DNA from: Funneliformis mosseae
Lineage: Eukaryota > Glomeromycota > Glomeromycetes > Glomerales > Glomeraceae
Direction: 5' to 3'
NCBI GenBank assembly: GCA_910592005.1
Contig: CAJVPP010000016.1
Coordinates: 1-64,000 of the forward strand
DNA: 64,000 nucleotides
A model generated the notes under the pieces. The model made no database searches. It worked only from the letters and a program-made list of their open reading frames with translations, and had not been told where the DNA came from. Position 1 is the first letter of the stretch. Each line of letters starts with the position of its first letter. A program made the position numbers and the translations under genes. This document shows positions 1 to 12,982 of this stretch, piece by piece.

Positions 1-78
<78 letters not shown>

Positions 79-816
79 AACTAACATTGTCTACATAAAA
101 AGTGGGATGTGGGAAGTGGGACAGAAGAAATCTCAAAAAAAAAAAAGAAAAAAGAGAATAAAGAGAATAAATAAAATAAATAAATATATATATATATACT
201 TAATATACATAATTACTCGTCCGAACGGTAAATAACGAAATTACGAAAAACTTAAGTTGTCAATCATAAAAATTTTTTTTTCTAAAAAAAAAAACTTATT
301 TGTCGAAAAAAAAAAAAAAAAATGTTTTTTTTTTTTCTTTTGTTCGAGAGAAAAAGGACGCGTCTTAAAAATTAAAACCCCGTTGGTAAAAAAAAAATGT
401 TTTAAATCTAAATTATAATTTAGCCCCATATATTTTTTGATTTTCACCCAGTATACATACACTCTATAAACATAGTGATTTTAAGCGTACTATTATTAAC
501 ATATACGATGGTTGTTGATTCAATGTGCGTTCAATCGATTGATTTTTACGATGAATAAGATTATAAAATAAAATAAAAAAAAAAGTCTTTAATGGGAGGG
601 GAGGGGAGTGTTTTGGGAGAGTGATTTTTTTTTTATAGCGATGGTTTTCTTCTACCTCGCAAGTATGACTTCCTTACACCGCCGGTTTTTTGAATCCTCG
701 TACAGGTGTGGCGTCGCATATGTTGCTTGCCATTATCCGATGCACTGTCTTTTAATTTAAATAAATGAAATAATTTAATAAAGGGGATTATTAAAAAAAA
801 CAAGGAAATCCCTTAA
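1..816. other. 3' flank of homeobox gene, homopolymer-rich
   Basis: This stretch begins with an uninterrupted run of 75 T and contains further A or T runs, a short TA repeat near 185-198 and a purine-rich patch near 594-620. It lies downstream of the minus-strand homeobox gene and probably holds its 3' untranslated region. The short open frames here are made of homopolymers and I do not support them as genes. Confidence 0.6.
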
Positions 817-1628
817 TTATTGATCTGATAAATTACCTGTGGAATTCCCTGAAGCTTCGTAGGGGAATATGTCCAACTCATTATTTTGTGAGGTGAAGTC
901 ATTTGCCTCCAATAAATGGGGCAAATGACGCCTGCGAGCATTAATGAACCAATTCGATATCTGCTGCAGGCTCAATCGAGTCTGACGACTCAATCCGACC
1001 TTCTCCTCTTCGGTCGGGTAGGGGTGCTTGCGATGTTGCGCGAGCCAGTCTTTGAGAAGGGCTGTCGTGGCTTTTGGGAGGTTACCCCGGCGCCGCTTTG
1101 GCTTGGGGGTGGGTTCAAGCGGATCCTGGTGCGTGTAAATGGAATTGGCAAGATTTGGAGTTGCCAGTGTTGATCTATGATCGATCATTTGGTCACGACC
1201 AAATATGAGCCTTTCTTCGTATTCTTAAAAATATTACGTTTATTTTTAGGAAAAGAAAAAAAAAAAAAAAAAAAAGAGAAATTTTTAAAATAAATTGTTT
1301 TAAATAACCTACCTCGTGATTTCTCGGAAACCGTTAGCCAGAAACGGCTGTTTATTGACATCATTTCCTCAACCTTTTTTTTGTGGGAGAGGATGAAGTT
1401 TTTCTGATGCTCGTTATCTTTTCCGATGACCATATTACATTGGTCGATTGACCTAGGCTCATGGAATAAAATGATTGGGGAGAAGGTGCGAAGCTAATAA
1501 CGTTTAAAAAAAAAAAAAAATTAAATTTCAAGATCAACAATCATATGCTACTTGGGTACGCTGCTAAAATTGAGAAAAATTGTAAAAAAAAAAGGGGGAT
1601 AAATTACCTTGTCTTTTGTATAAGCCAT
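817..1628 (-). CDS. TALE-class homeobox transcription factor (Cup9/Tos8-like)
   Basis: Rebuilt as three exons: 1628-1608, 1493-1313 and 1223-817, giving about 202 residues. The joins use GT-AG sites in matching phase (AAG/GTAATT to TTAG; CGAG/GTAGG to TTTTTAAG). The C-terminal half carries a homeodomain with the three-residue loop extension: a basic start (KRRRGNLPK), the PYPTEEEK loop and the recognition helix ending WFINARRR, the signature of TALE proteins that bind TGACA-like sites. This matches fungal Cup9/Tos8-type regulators and animal or plant PBX/KNOX relatives. It should act in the nucleus as a sequence-specific regulator; target genes are unknown. The N-terminal 60 residues are charged and unrecognised. 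The first exon encodes only seven residues, so the start is the least certain part. No partner homeobox gene is adjacent, so nothing here supports a mating-type role. Confidence 0.85.
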
Positions 1629-2375
1629 TATTATATTAATGAGTGGGAAATATTGCTTCTGGATTTCGTGAAAAACGTTTAGAAACACTTTTTTTTGAAG
1701 GCTGTTCGTGGGTGGGGTGATGGTAAAAGGAAGAAAAGAGAAGAACTAGGGGAGAGTATGTAATTCTTCGTTTCCAAATTGAACACACAAGACAAAAAAC
1801 CGGATGAAAAAAATGTCTTAATTCGTGTTCGTTGTTTGGTGGGGAAAACAGAAGCGGTAGGAAGTACCTTCAAATTTTGTTGTAATTGTTTCGAAAACTA
1901 AAATCAAAAAAATTGCCGATTTTTTCATACTTTTTATAGACAAAAAATTTTTTTATATATTGTAAATTAACAATATAAAAAAAAATCTGTATTACATTAA
2001 AAAAAAAACATCTTTTTTTGTATTAGCCAATTGCATTAATAAATAAAAAAAATGTTTATAGTAAGAAATTCTCACTTTTATATTTTATATTATGCACATA
2101 AAATAAATAAATTATATAAGGTATATAAATAAAATAATTTAAATGTATATATATATGTATGGGTGTGTATATATTTATAATCTTTTGTATTGTAAATATA
2201 TGTCTCAAATAAATATTCGTTCTTCTTTTGATTTTGCGACGATTAGAGGGTTTAAACTTATACTGGTGACAAAAAAAAAAATCCAAAATGTGTGATATTT
2301 CAATAATTCAGCCAAAATTATGATGATTAAATTTGGCCAAAATTAAGGAAACCTAACTTCAGATTTACAATCTCA

Positions 2376-2413
<38 letters not shown>

Positions 2414-3195
2414 TTCTTTTTTATAATAATGTATTGAATGTATTCATTCAATATGTGAACTTGATTTTAATGTCAAATATATGTCAACGCCATAAACGGA
2501 AGTGTCCTTCTACCTTCAATAATCACATCACAAATTATTTGATACCTTCCCCACACAATGCGCCAAAAACGGATCGTATGTGAATTACAAATGACCCTGA
2601 ATGAGATGAATGAGTAGGGAAAAAGTAGTTTAGCTTAAATTAAGGTATTACGTTGTGCGAGTTACCCGGGATCATTAAAGGGGATTGTCTTTGCCGCTTT
2701 ATTGCGTCAATTATTGTAAAAGGTGTTAAGTTTTAAGTTGCTCGGGGATTACTTCTAAATTTAATTATATTCACTGTTTGATAATCATCCTACATAAAAA
2801 TTGTTATATTTCTCTTCTGTCGCCAATTTACTTTATAAAGAATTTTTGTTTCGCTCTTCTTTCCTTTCAACAGTTATTTCACGAGTCCCTACATCTTGTT
2901 TATTTCTCCGTAATTTTTATCTCCTAATTTAATTTGACTATCACTTCCTTTACTTATCACTTAGCATTGAATGTGTAACCTTGTACCGATTTACTTTGTT
3001 AATTCCTCCCAAAGTTACTCTTTTTTTTTTTAATTTCGTCCTCCTATTCGATCGATATTGTTGTGTCACCCTAGTATAATAATAACATTGTAAAAGATTT
3101 AATAACATGGTAAATGGTGGGCGGTAAACATTTCTGGTAAATCCCTGAGCATAACCTTTTTTCTAATGGTAAATTAAAATATATATATATATATC

Positions 3196-3234
<39 letters not shown>

Positions 3235-5451
3235 GCCATTATGCAAAACGTTATTTGATGTGCGAGATATGATCAGTTGTGATCTAATGTGATCAAAGCT
3301 ACTTTCCATAGTTTATTGATCATCCATTGCCCAATGCCAATCTAAAAAAGAAAAAATTTTCACTCTTCTCCACATTAATAACTTTACTTCAAAAGAATAT
3401 AAATAAATAATGCCAAATGTATGGTAAGCTCATCAAGAAATAATCATTTTTGAATTATATTATCTGAATTAGGTTTTTTTATTGTCCTATTGTAATTATT
3501 GTAATCATCAAGTACAATTAATTATCATGAACAAGTTTTTTAAAATCAATTCATATGTCATGCATATCAACTCCCTCCAATAGAAAAAGAATGTCGCTTT
3601 TTTTTTTTTCGAAACAAAAGAAAAAAAAAAAACTTGTTGATTTTCATCAAGATTAAAAAAAAAATTTTACGATTGAACAAATAACATTGTTAAACAATAA
3701 ACAAAAATATATTTATCTTATTTTACAAAAAGGAAATGTTTTATGTAATTTAATTGATTGAATTGATTAATAGTATCAAACAGTTTTATATATGTCTATC
3801 TAAAATAAATCTTATCTCATTAAAAAGATCTACATAAAAATGATTATTTTGTTTGCATTACTTTTTGTTATGCTTCGAGAGTATTAGGCCAACTTTTCTT
3901 TTACTGCGGGTCATTTAGGGGAAGGTTTTTGTTTGGCTTTTTTCTTGGCTCGCAAATATGACGACAAAAAACTTTATTGTTGTCCACGCAATGTTTGATT
4001 ATCAGACACAATCATTTTCTACCTTCATCGTGACCTCTTACCAATCTTGTTCAAATGCATTCTGTCCTTATTTAGGCTCAAAGGTTTTTACGAAGATGTG
4101 TCAAATTTCTGTCAAATGAGTGATATTTTTTCTGAAAAAGCCAAAACCGCAGTATTTTGATTTAAAATATAACACAAATAAATAATATTATTTAGAATAA
4201 TGGAACACTTAAAAAAAAAATGCACAACATTAGTGCACATGACACCAAAACATTACATCTAAATTAATCAAAAACTTGTTTAAATCCTGATTTCTTTCAA
4301 AGTCATGTCAAACTTTAGATGATGCCTTTTTTTTTTTTTCGTTGGTTTGCATTATCTTTATTATCTTTGTTCATATCTCCCCCTATCAGAAGTTGGTGAA
4401 AGAAAAAAAAAGAAAAAAGTGTGGCTTGCTTATTATTAGGTAAACTTTTATCAACAATAGTTTTTTTTTTTCATCTTAAAGATTATAGATAATGTGAATG
4501 ATACTAAAGAGTCAAGACCAAAAAAAAAGCTGCATGTATATTTTTTTTTTTTTAAATTGCTAAATAATCTTTTAAAGGGGTTTATTGTTATTCTGGTTTT
4601 TTTTTTTTTTTTTCCTTTTTAACTGTACAATATTGATGATATGTATGCTTCATGTTGTATTCCAAACAGATTAACGAGAATATTGAAATATTTAGTCTTT
4701 TTAGAAAAGTTGTGGTTTATGTTTAAGGATTTTGTGATCTTTTCAGAAAGTCATGTACCTTGGACAAATTTTGTCACAAGAGCTCATGAGAATTGTCGAG
4801 GACAAAGCTCGCTTTGAAACATTTCTCCATTAGACAAATAAACCTAAACCTTAATTCACCTTATGATGTCAATATTATTCGGTTCTTTAACAAACAAATA
4901 AGCATTTGAACTATCAATAATTAAAAACGCCGTCGCGCGTCTTTTAGGTTGACGCCAAAGTTTTTTTTTTTTTCGCGCCTTGCATTTGACATTATTGTTT
5001 TAACAGAATTCCATTGTCTCCTTTCTATCGACACTTACCTGGTCTTGTATCACAAATTGTGCAACGACAAATATTTGGCAAATATATTTAATATTTTACC
5101 GTTGTTGTACTAATTGATCGTGTTTTTGGTTTAGACGTCATGTTTTCGAGTTTCAATTTTTTTGTTCGATGATGAAAAAACACGGACCAATCATAGTTTC
5201 CTTTTATGGTAAATCGCGATGAAAAGTTCGCAAATTCATGATAAAAATTTGCCTCAAAAAAGGTTGGAAAATAAAGCATTTCGTAAACATTGGATAAATG
5301 CGTGTTATCAAAAAAAAAAAAAAAAAAAAAAAAAAAGATCATGGGGGTAAAAACCCCAAAACGCGTAATCAGATTAATTAATTTATGATCTACGTAATGT
5401 GTGCGTGCATTGATTTCTGCTTGAAGAAATGGCTTTTGCGCGAATAATTAC

Positions 5452-5485
<34 letters not shown>

Positions 5486-8400
5486 CTGCTAATTAAACAT
5501 TACTTGGACACGTACATACACCTGTCCAGAATGCTCGTATTCGATTACCTTTTTTACATCCATTCACGGCTTTATGCCCCCCAATGTCCCCGCAATAGAG
5601 CCAAACGACTTTGCGTGAACCTTTCACCTTTTTTTTTTTCTTTTTCCTTTAGAAATGAATTGATCAACTAATCTTTTTTCTTGTGCATTCGATAAAGGCA
5701 GATGAGCGATACTTGATTCGATAGCCAGTTTTTTTTTCCTTTTTTTCCTTGAAGATTTTTTTTTTTTTGTTCCCAAGATCTGCAAGCTATACAATGTTGT
5801 CCGTGCTTTTTTTATCATATTGTATTTATATAATATGGCAATCAGAAGTAGCACATAATATACACCATTATGAACTTTAATGATAAATTCACTAACCATT
5901 AAAAGTCATATTGTTGTCTCGAATTTTAAGTTACATGTACATGTATGTGGTTGATAAAGGGGTGAGTAAAAAAAAAAAACAATGGAAAAAATACAATGGA
6001 AGCAGCGCAAAGGACAATTTTTGCCATAAATTTAACTTAAGATTTTTCTTAAACGAATTCATTAAAATTCATGGACAAAAAAAGGTAAAAATCCGAAGGC
6101 CAATAACACGATCAGATATCCAAAAAAAATAAATAAATAAATAAATATATTCTCGTACAATTTTCATATCTTTTTCTTTTTTTTCCTTTTGGGATGCATG
6201 CATTTTTTTTTTTTGTAACTAAAAAAAAAAAAATGCAAGATGGTAGGTTGATTTCCATTATCACACTTAATTATAGTGTTGAAATTTTTTTTTTCTTTTT
6301 TTTTTTTTTTTCAAATTTGGCATTTCATTAGAATATATGGGAATTTTTGCTTGTGATTTTTTAATAATAAGTATATGGGGTAAGATGTTCTGTAGTTTTA
6401 AGGGAGACGTAATATGCATGTATTATTACAGTGTATCTAAAATTGTATTCAATGTTAATCTCTTGTTGTAATTATTGTTATTGTTATTATTTATTTAAAA
6501 TCGTTTTTCTATGTGGGTGAGTGTACTCAAGATCGGCTTTGGTGGGGAATAAGGAGAAATTGAGATAAATTTTTTTTTTTTTTTTGTGCAGAAATTAAAG
6601 TTTATATGCAAAGTGACAAATGAACGTAAATATTAACATTTTTTGATGTTTGGGAGACGTGATATATAAACGTGATTACCACACGAAATCACGAGCGCAT
6701 AATTCCAACTTTGCAAGACGTGTTAATCTATTGTCTTGAAGAAGCCAATCTTGTAATCCCGAACGAAAGAGAACTTTTGATACGAGAGAAAAAGGGTTCA
6801 GTGGTCGTTAGGATAATCTCGAATTTTCAGCGGGCAAGTGGAAAAGTAGACTAATCAATATTATTTATTAATCAATGACAGGGGGACGACTCAGGTTCCC
6901 CATCGACCAACCAATCAATACCGATCCCACATGAAGAACGCGACGAGATCTCACAATTCATCAATTTTTCAGGGGAAAATCATTTTTTTTTAAACATTTT
7001 GTTGAACTTTGAATCGTTTGGAGACGAATTTCAAGGTTTAGGGGATCTTGCATCCAATTTACTTTAGGTTTAAAAAAAAAAAAAAAAAATCATAATAATA
7101 TTTATATTTATGTTATGCGCAATCCGATTATTTTTTGTTTTCCTTTGGCGTTCATGCCGAATGTTTGTTCATTTAACTTTAATTTCCTTTTATTTGTTAT
7201 TGAAATTTAAATTGCAAGCAAAATTAATTTTACAAATAAAAAAAAATTTAGGCAAATCTTATGTTTACGACAAATAATCGTTAAATTGCCAACCAAAATA
7301 CACACACGCTTTGTACGCATCTTGATTGATCAACTTTTTTTTTTTTTTTTTCTTTGATTAATGTAATTTTTTATAATATAATTTATTTACTTTACCCCGC
7401 AACCATAAACAACCATACTTGGTGGTAAACTAAATATGCTCTGTCTGAACTTTAATCATTTTAATCATTTTAATAAATCTGCAAATAACAATGATAAACA
7501 GGTTGTTGATTAAATTCGACTTTTGGGAGCGTTTGTAAAAGGGGAAATGGGATAAATGAAATTGTCGGTTTAACCTTAAAGTTGTTGATCAAAGCTGAAA
7601 ACTTGTTATTTGCCACTAACAAATATTCTTGTACCTGTTAACTTGACAAAAAAAAAAAAAAAAAAAATTTCCTCCTTATGGTTGTTTAATTAATTCTATA
7701 ATTACCATAATTAGACATTCAAAATAGGTTCATTATAAACGATAGTATGTATTTCTATTTTTGTACCGATTGTCAAAAAAAAAAAAAAAAAATAATTATT
7801 TTTCTCTTGAGTAAAAAAAAAATCGTCAAGTTCACACGCCAAGAAGACTATTTTGTTATAATTTTCGCGTAAGAGAAAAAAAAAAAAGGAAACGGCGCCA
7901 GTATGAAGCTTGGATCCCTTGTTTGTAATTACACCGCGTCATTGAACCTTACAAAAGGAAAACTTACTAATACATTACACTTTTAAACCCCACAAATATT
8001 TAATATTATTTTTTGTGGAGGGCGTAATTCCTTTCTTCTTTAACTTCCATAACAATTGATAAATGATTCATTGTTAATTGTTAAGGTTTCAAACATCTTT
8101 AACCTTGCATTATGTAATGAAGTTACCCATCCCGTTACCTTGAATTTGTCATCGAGGAAGGAAATGAAAAAATTTTTTGTTTCTCTCTTGCAATTAATTT
8201 CATGTATCAGATGCCTACCCCACATAATCTAATTTACGCATTGGTCATTTAAAGTTTCTATGAATCATATGACTAACCGCTTATCATTGATGTTTATCAA
8301 AGCAAGATAATTTTTTTTTCGTTGACCTGTGCTAATCAATGCTAGTACCCGACATTCGTTAGTGATTTTCAATGCGCCAATGCGTCTCTTTTCGAATTTA

Positions 8401-8595
8401 TTCTTTTTTAAAAAAAGTTCCATAAAATAAAAGGCGTATTTTTTTTTTTTCCTGTGATATCCCCACATAAACAATCAATTCCATTTTTTTACATAAAAAT
8501 GTTGCATAGAATAAAAACGCCGAGGTGCATTGTTCATTTCGCCCATCTCCATTGTGTAACGCCAATGTTTAACAACAATCATAAATATTCATTTG

Positions 8596-8636
<41 letters not shown>

Positions 8637-10455
8637 TCATTCCATTTCTTATTCGTTGCCAATCTTGTTTAAGGAACTTTAAGGGAAAGTTTATTGTTGT
8701 TAATTGTGAACTCGGAGAAATATTTTTCACAATTGTAATCAAATTTTTTTTTTTTTTTGACATCTTTGACGGCTAAGGTGCACAAAATAAATAACATAAA
8801 GTAAAAATAAAACCTATTTACAATATTGTGTAATATGGCAAAATGTAATACCGCAGGTATAAGAAAAGGATCTTCACCTCTGTGAACAAAATTTATCTTG
8901 AAATGGTAAGACCTGTTGCAGATCAATGGCTACACAAATAAATCGATGTGGGGAAACGATATTCCATAGTTTAATGATAACTCGTTATGAAACTGGTTCG
9001 TTTTTAATGATAAGAAACTGCGCGATCTGATTGGACGATGCGAATTTTCATATGCAGGGTCTTGCTTAATGTGTTGCCTTAAAACGATCATTTTTAGTTC
9101 ATTGTTTAATAGAACCGGTCTATGCGTAGTTAATGTATGGGGAATGGGGTTAAGTGGGGTCACATGTCCTAATATGGCTCGGTGATTTTATAATGTGAAA
9201 GTTAGTATCGAAAAAAAAAAAAAATCTGATTTCGTAAGCATTTATTTATGTTTTTTCTTATTTTATTTTTTTTTTTTTTTTTTGTTCGGTTTTTGATCAT
9301 AATGTGATGTGTAAAATCACTAATTATTTGGATGGGATTTTTTTTTTGCCAAAAAAAAAAAATGGCAAAATCTCTGTCTTCTTCCTTCGTCCCTTTTCAT
9401 TATTTTTTATCGTTAAAAATTTGAAAATTTGTTTTAAAATTTTTCACGGCACCTTATTCGTAACGTCTCGTCGTAAAATATGAGAGGTTACATAAAATTA
9501 ATGTTGAAATGGGAAAAAAAATAGTTAAAACTGTCTATATTTGGTAAATTACAAATTCAAAAGGGTGTCAGTTTTAAAGAGATTTTTACCCAACCCACCC
9601 TTTCCCCCAAAGCCAAAGCTACCTTAAATTATCATACCTTAACATGTCAATTTCCAATGTACTTTTATGTAAAAATGAGAACACAAGTAAAAAAAAAAAA
9701 AAACAAAATATGATGTTATATAGTTTTTGATAGTGAATGATTGTAATATTCTCCTGAATTTTTTTCGCCAAATATATTCGGTTTGTAACATCAAAAAAAA
9801 ATAAATAAAGTTATTGTTTTAAAAAAAATATATATATATTTATTTATCTTATCATTCCATATGTTGTCTTTTTTTAGAAAGAGAGAGAGAAAGAGGGAGA
9901 GGAGGGGACAGTGATGATGAAATGTTTTTTTTTTCTATGAAAACGGAATGGATAGGTTTGAAAATATTTTCAATTATCAAATAATATTACAACCTTTCTT
10001 TTTTCCTCCCTTTCACGTCTTTTTTCTTTTTCGCCCCAATTTGTTCCTCATTTCGTTATTCGCAAGAAGCGACATTTTCCAAAACATAATTCTAATTCGT
10101 TAAATGATGATTGTTTTTAGCAATCATCATGCCTTTTTTGTCAAATCACGAGATACAAAATCTCACCTTTTCGATTGTTTTTTAAAGGTTGACAAAAATT
10201 CCTTTGGGCGGGAAAGGATTTCCACATGGCATTTCAATCATGCAAACCTTACATCCGTTAAGATAACTTTGACGTTTTATTATACGGTACAATTTGATGA
10301 TTTAACCGCAAATGGGCATTCAGTTGGGTTGTTTTTTAAAGTTTCAGTTTATTAATTTAATTTATTCGGGGCATAATGAAGTGAAACCATTTAATAATGA
10401 TGAATTTATACACCATTTATTTTAGAAATAATTTTAATTCGTTACAAACATTACG
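1629..10455. other. ~9 kb gene-poor, homopolymer-rich intergenic region
   Basis: No convincing gene apart from the weak candidate at 6663-7067. The stretch carries dozens of A or T runs of ten or more bases, for example 36 A at 3198-3233 and about 30 T near 2380-2407, plus short TA and GA repeats. Base composition between the runs is less extreme than in the transposon region to the right and no transposon ends were seen. It lies upstream of the homeobox gene and may contain its regulatory DNA; that is inference. The open frames in this region (for example near 5.1, 8.7 and 9.0 kb) look like chance frames. Confidence 0.6.
6663..7067 (+). CDS. candidate two-exon gene fragment, no homology recognised
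   Basis: Two open blocks join in frame: 6663-6845 and 6882-7067 (stop TAG). The first encodes a charged segment including EEANLVIPNERELL; the second starts GDDSGSPSTN and ends with a Leu/Phe-rich tail. The putative intron 6846-6881 has GT and CAG ends but is only 36 nt, short for a fungal intron. No ATG opens the first block; it is open from just after a TGA, so an upstream exon would be needed. Codon choice and local GC look more coding-like than the surroundings. I do not recognise the product, and this could be chance. Confidence 0.25.
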
Positions 10456-11182
10456 ATGTCAGATGCAAACAATCAAGGTAAGCCCATGCTGAGAGATTTT
10501 TTTGAAGGTTAGGTCAATTTTTTTTTTTTTTTTTTTCAACTACATAATAATAATGAAAACAATAAGTTGATTATTAGGAAAAGCGGGAGTCCAAACAAAT
10601 ATTTGTGTTTTTTTTTTTTCGGAGTATGTTGATCAATGAGGGGAAGAAATACAATGAGGTGCAGTTTAATTTATAATTAATTTGGATTATTAATAATAAT
10701 TTATTGTATAAATCTTATTATTATTGTATAAAAAAAAATTTTACACGTCTTATCCATTTTAATACTTATTTATTTATGATTTGATAATAATATTAAGGTT
10801 TTTTTTTTTTTTTTTGTATTATATTGTTCACTATCATATCAATATTTCTGTATTTGAAAGTTGCAGGGCATCAAGGATGTTCATTGCGTGGGGGAGGAGA
10901 AAAAAAAAAAAATGCGGGGAAGATAAACTTCTTGTTTGTTACAGGGTTCGCTAATCTCTAGTTCCTATAAGATAACTGATCCGATTGTTCTCATTACTAT
11001 TGTTCTTTATCGGTCGATTATTAACTTTTCATAATCTTTACATGAGGTTGAAAATCGGATCTACTGAAAATTCATTTGTTGGCTTACCCTGTTTCCACCC
11101 GAATACCAGGAAAAGTTCCAATGTGATAAGAGGAAAGCGACATGCGAGGTTAGTGATACTGTCTGTATATGTTGTTTCTTAA
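10456..11182 (+). other. possible short spliced transcript (weak)
   Basis: An ATG at 10456 opens a seven-residue block (MSDANNQ) that runs straight into a strong donor, G/GTAAGC at 10477-10482. Good acceptor-like sites follow (TTGCAG ending near 10866, GTTACAG near 10944), and an open block up to about 11149 ends at a GTTAGT donor. The blocks joined by either acceptor reach a stop soon afterwards, so no long product can be assembled. It may be a non-coding or misread transcript. Confidence 0.15.
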
Positions 11183-12028
11183 ATAAATAAAAAAAAAAAA
11201 AAAATTAATAATAATTCAATGACTTCATGACTTCATGCAATATGACAAAAAAAACGCCATCACCTTTTTTATTCTATAAAAAAAAAATTTTTTCTGTGAA
11301 ACGGTCTAATTAAACAAACATTTGAGTATGATGCACGAGCCCTACGTTATTATTATTATTATTATTATTTTAATTATTATATGATAATGTTACTCAAATT
11401 TTTTTTTTTTTTTTTTTTGACAGCTCGTCAAATGTCATCGCTCGTTTAATCGTGATTTAATTTAAAGCGTGATAACCTAAAAATCCTGATAACTATTCGA
11501 GATGATCTTTGTAAAATTTTTATTTTTAATTTTTTTTTTTTTTTTTTTTTTTTTTATTATTATTATTATTATTTTTATTATTATTAATACACATTTATAT
11601 TGATAATTACGTTTTTTTTTATTTATCAATCGGGTGAATTTAAATGGTGTAACGAGGTAGCTTTTTTTCCGGAGATTTTATGCAACATTGCATGACGTGA
11701 TTTTCGATTAAGGATTATGTTTTGGTTTTGACATCATGGCTTGATTGATTTGATTACATACATTTTTTTGATCATGACGATAGTCTACTTGATTTGAAAA
11801 AAAAAGGGGTTGTAATAATTTCTATAAAAAAAAAAAAAAAAACCTCACTATTAATATTCTTGTTAGTAAAAGCTTCTCTTTTTTCATGAACGTGATAGTG
11901 ATTTAGTGCATCCCTCTTTCCTTATAAATAATATATATCCTCATCAAATAAAAAGAGAAGAAAGGAAAACGAAGAGATAAAGAGAAAAATCACACCTCGT
12001 TAATTCGCGTGACCTTTGAAATGTTGAA
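11183..12028. promoter_or_regulatory. upstream region of the 12-kb gene, TATA-like box
   Basis: About 850 bases with long T runs, ATT trinucleotide repeats (11350-11390 and near 11555-11590) and a TATAAATA at about 11923-11930, roughly 100 bases before the ATG at 12029. A purine-rich stretch at 11949-11990 separates the box from the start codon and probably lies in the 5' untranslated region. A TGACAG/TGTCA cluster near 11418-11440 resembles TALE homeodomain sites; that may be chance. Confidence 0.4.
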
Positions 12029-12760
12029 ATGTCTGAAACGGCACAAGTAACTATCACCTCAAAAATCCTTCGTCCAACGCCTAGTTCGACTCAAAAGGAA
12101 GAGGACGTTCCCGGTTCTACTCTTCACGTTATCATTCATAACGTTCATCACATGCGCCTTGAGTTCCCCCCTCCTCCGGATTACATCATCCCAACGACGA
12201 TTTGGAACAATGTGGTGCAACGACTTCGATTACTAGGTCTCAAGTTCGTCTACGGTAATGGAAACATTGAGGAGTCCCGTTTGTACGATTTTGAAAGGGA
12301 TCAATCCTACTCTCATATCGTTAAGCACAACGATTATGAGATGTCGAGTGAAAGTTATCGATCCTCCGAGGAGGAGGGGGTTCAGGAACTTTATTCAAAA
12401 GCTCCCGACCCCATCCTTGGGGATGTCAATCACGTTGGGGATGAAATGGTTCAACAAGAACTTGATGGCTTGATCATGGAAAAGGGACCAGAAATTATCA
12501 ACAAAGGTCGTGCAACAACCTCCACCGTTCTAGTTGACCATGTGACAGAAACTTCAAACCAATTAAACCAATTGGACAACGAGAATTACATCAAATTTGC
12601 CATGTTGATTTCGGTTATCCTATTCTCTGTTTGTTTTATGAGAAGGTTTTGTTCGGTTTCTCGAAATGTGAAATTCAATCCTGCGAGAGATACCTCTTCA
12701 AATCCAACATTACAAGATCATGCACCTCTAAGTAGAAAACGAAGCAGAAAGTGTAGATGA
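12029..12760 (+). CDS. orphan single-pass membrane protein, 243 aa
   Basis: A single uninterrupted frame with coding-like composition, starting MSETAQ; an in-frame TGA sits just upstream (12017-12019), which fixes the start. Residues 1-130 include a proline-rich stretch (PPPPDYIIP) and a hydrophilic, acidic middle rich in Ser, Glu and Asp. Residues about 187-206 form one hydrophobic helix (FAMLISVILFSVCFM), followed by RRFC and a basic tail, so a membrane protein with a short basic cytosolic or lumenal end is likely. I recognise no domain. It converges with the ABC1 kinase gene, whose stop lies 223 bases away. It may be lineage-specific. Confidence 0.75.
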   Translation: MSETAQVTITSKILRPTPSSTQKEEDVPGSTLHVIIHNVHHMRLEFPPPPDYIIPTTIWNNVVQRLRLLGLKFVYGNGNIEESRLYDFERDQSYSHIVKHNDYEMSSESYRSSEEEGVQELYSKAPDPILGDVNHVGDEMVQQELDGLIMEKGPEIINKGRATTSTVLVDHVTETSNQLNQLDNENYIKFAMLISVILFSVCFMRRFCSVSRNVKFNPARDTSSNPTLQDHAPLSRKRSRKCR

Positions 12761-12982
12761 ATTGCTATTTACTTTTGCTTTGGTGATCAAATAACGGTAT
12801 AGATCAATATCGGTGTAGGGTTAGAAAAAAAATTTACGTTTTTATAATTGCATTGGAACAATAATAATAATATCATCATCATCATATATGATATGATTAT
12901 TCAAGGGAGGGGGGATTGTATTTTTATTTTTATTGGATTCCATATAAGAAAGATTTTGACACGATCAAAATAATTGCAGAAT

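Noticed and set aside
241..462. Small frames rich in Lys and Phe near homopolymers (also 1185-1433 in part, 2056-2286, 5088-5342, 5624-5899, 8669-8926, 52852-53130)
   Set aside because: Their length comes from A or T runs read as Lys or Phe; no homology or splice structure supports them. The exception is the 5' part of 1185-1433, which belongs to homeobox exon 2.
817..1628. Mating-type (HD1/HD2) locus
   Set aside because: Only one homeobox gene is present and it resembles Cup9/Tos8 TALE regulators; no divergent partner lies nearby.
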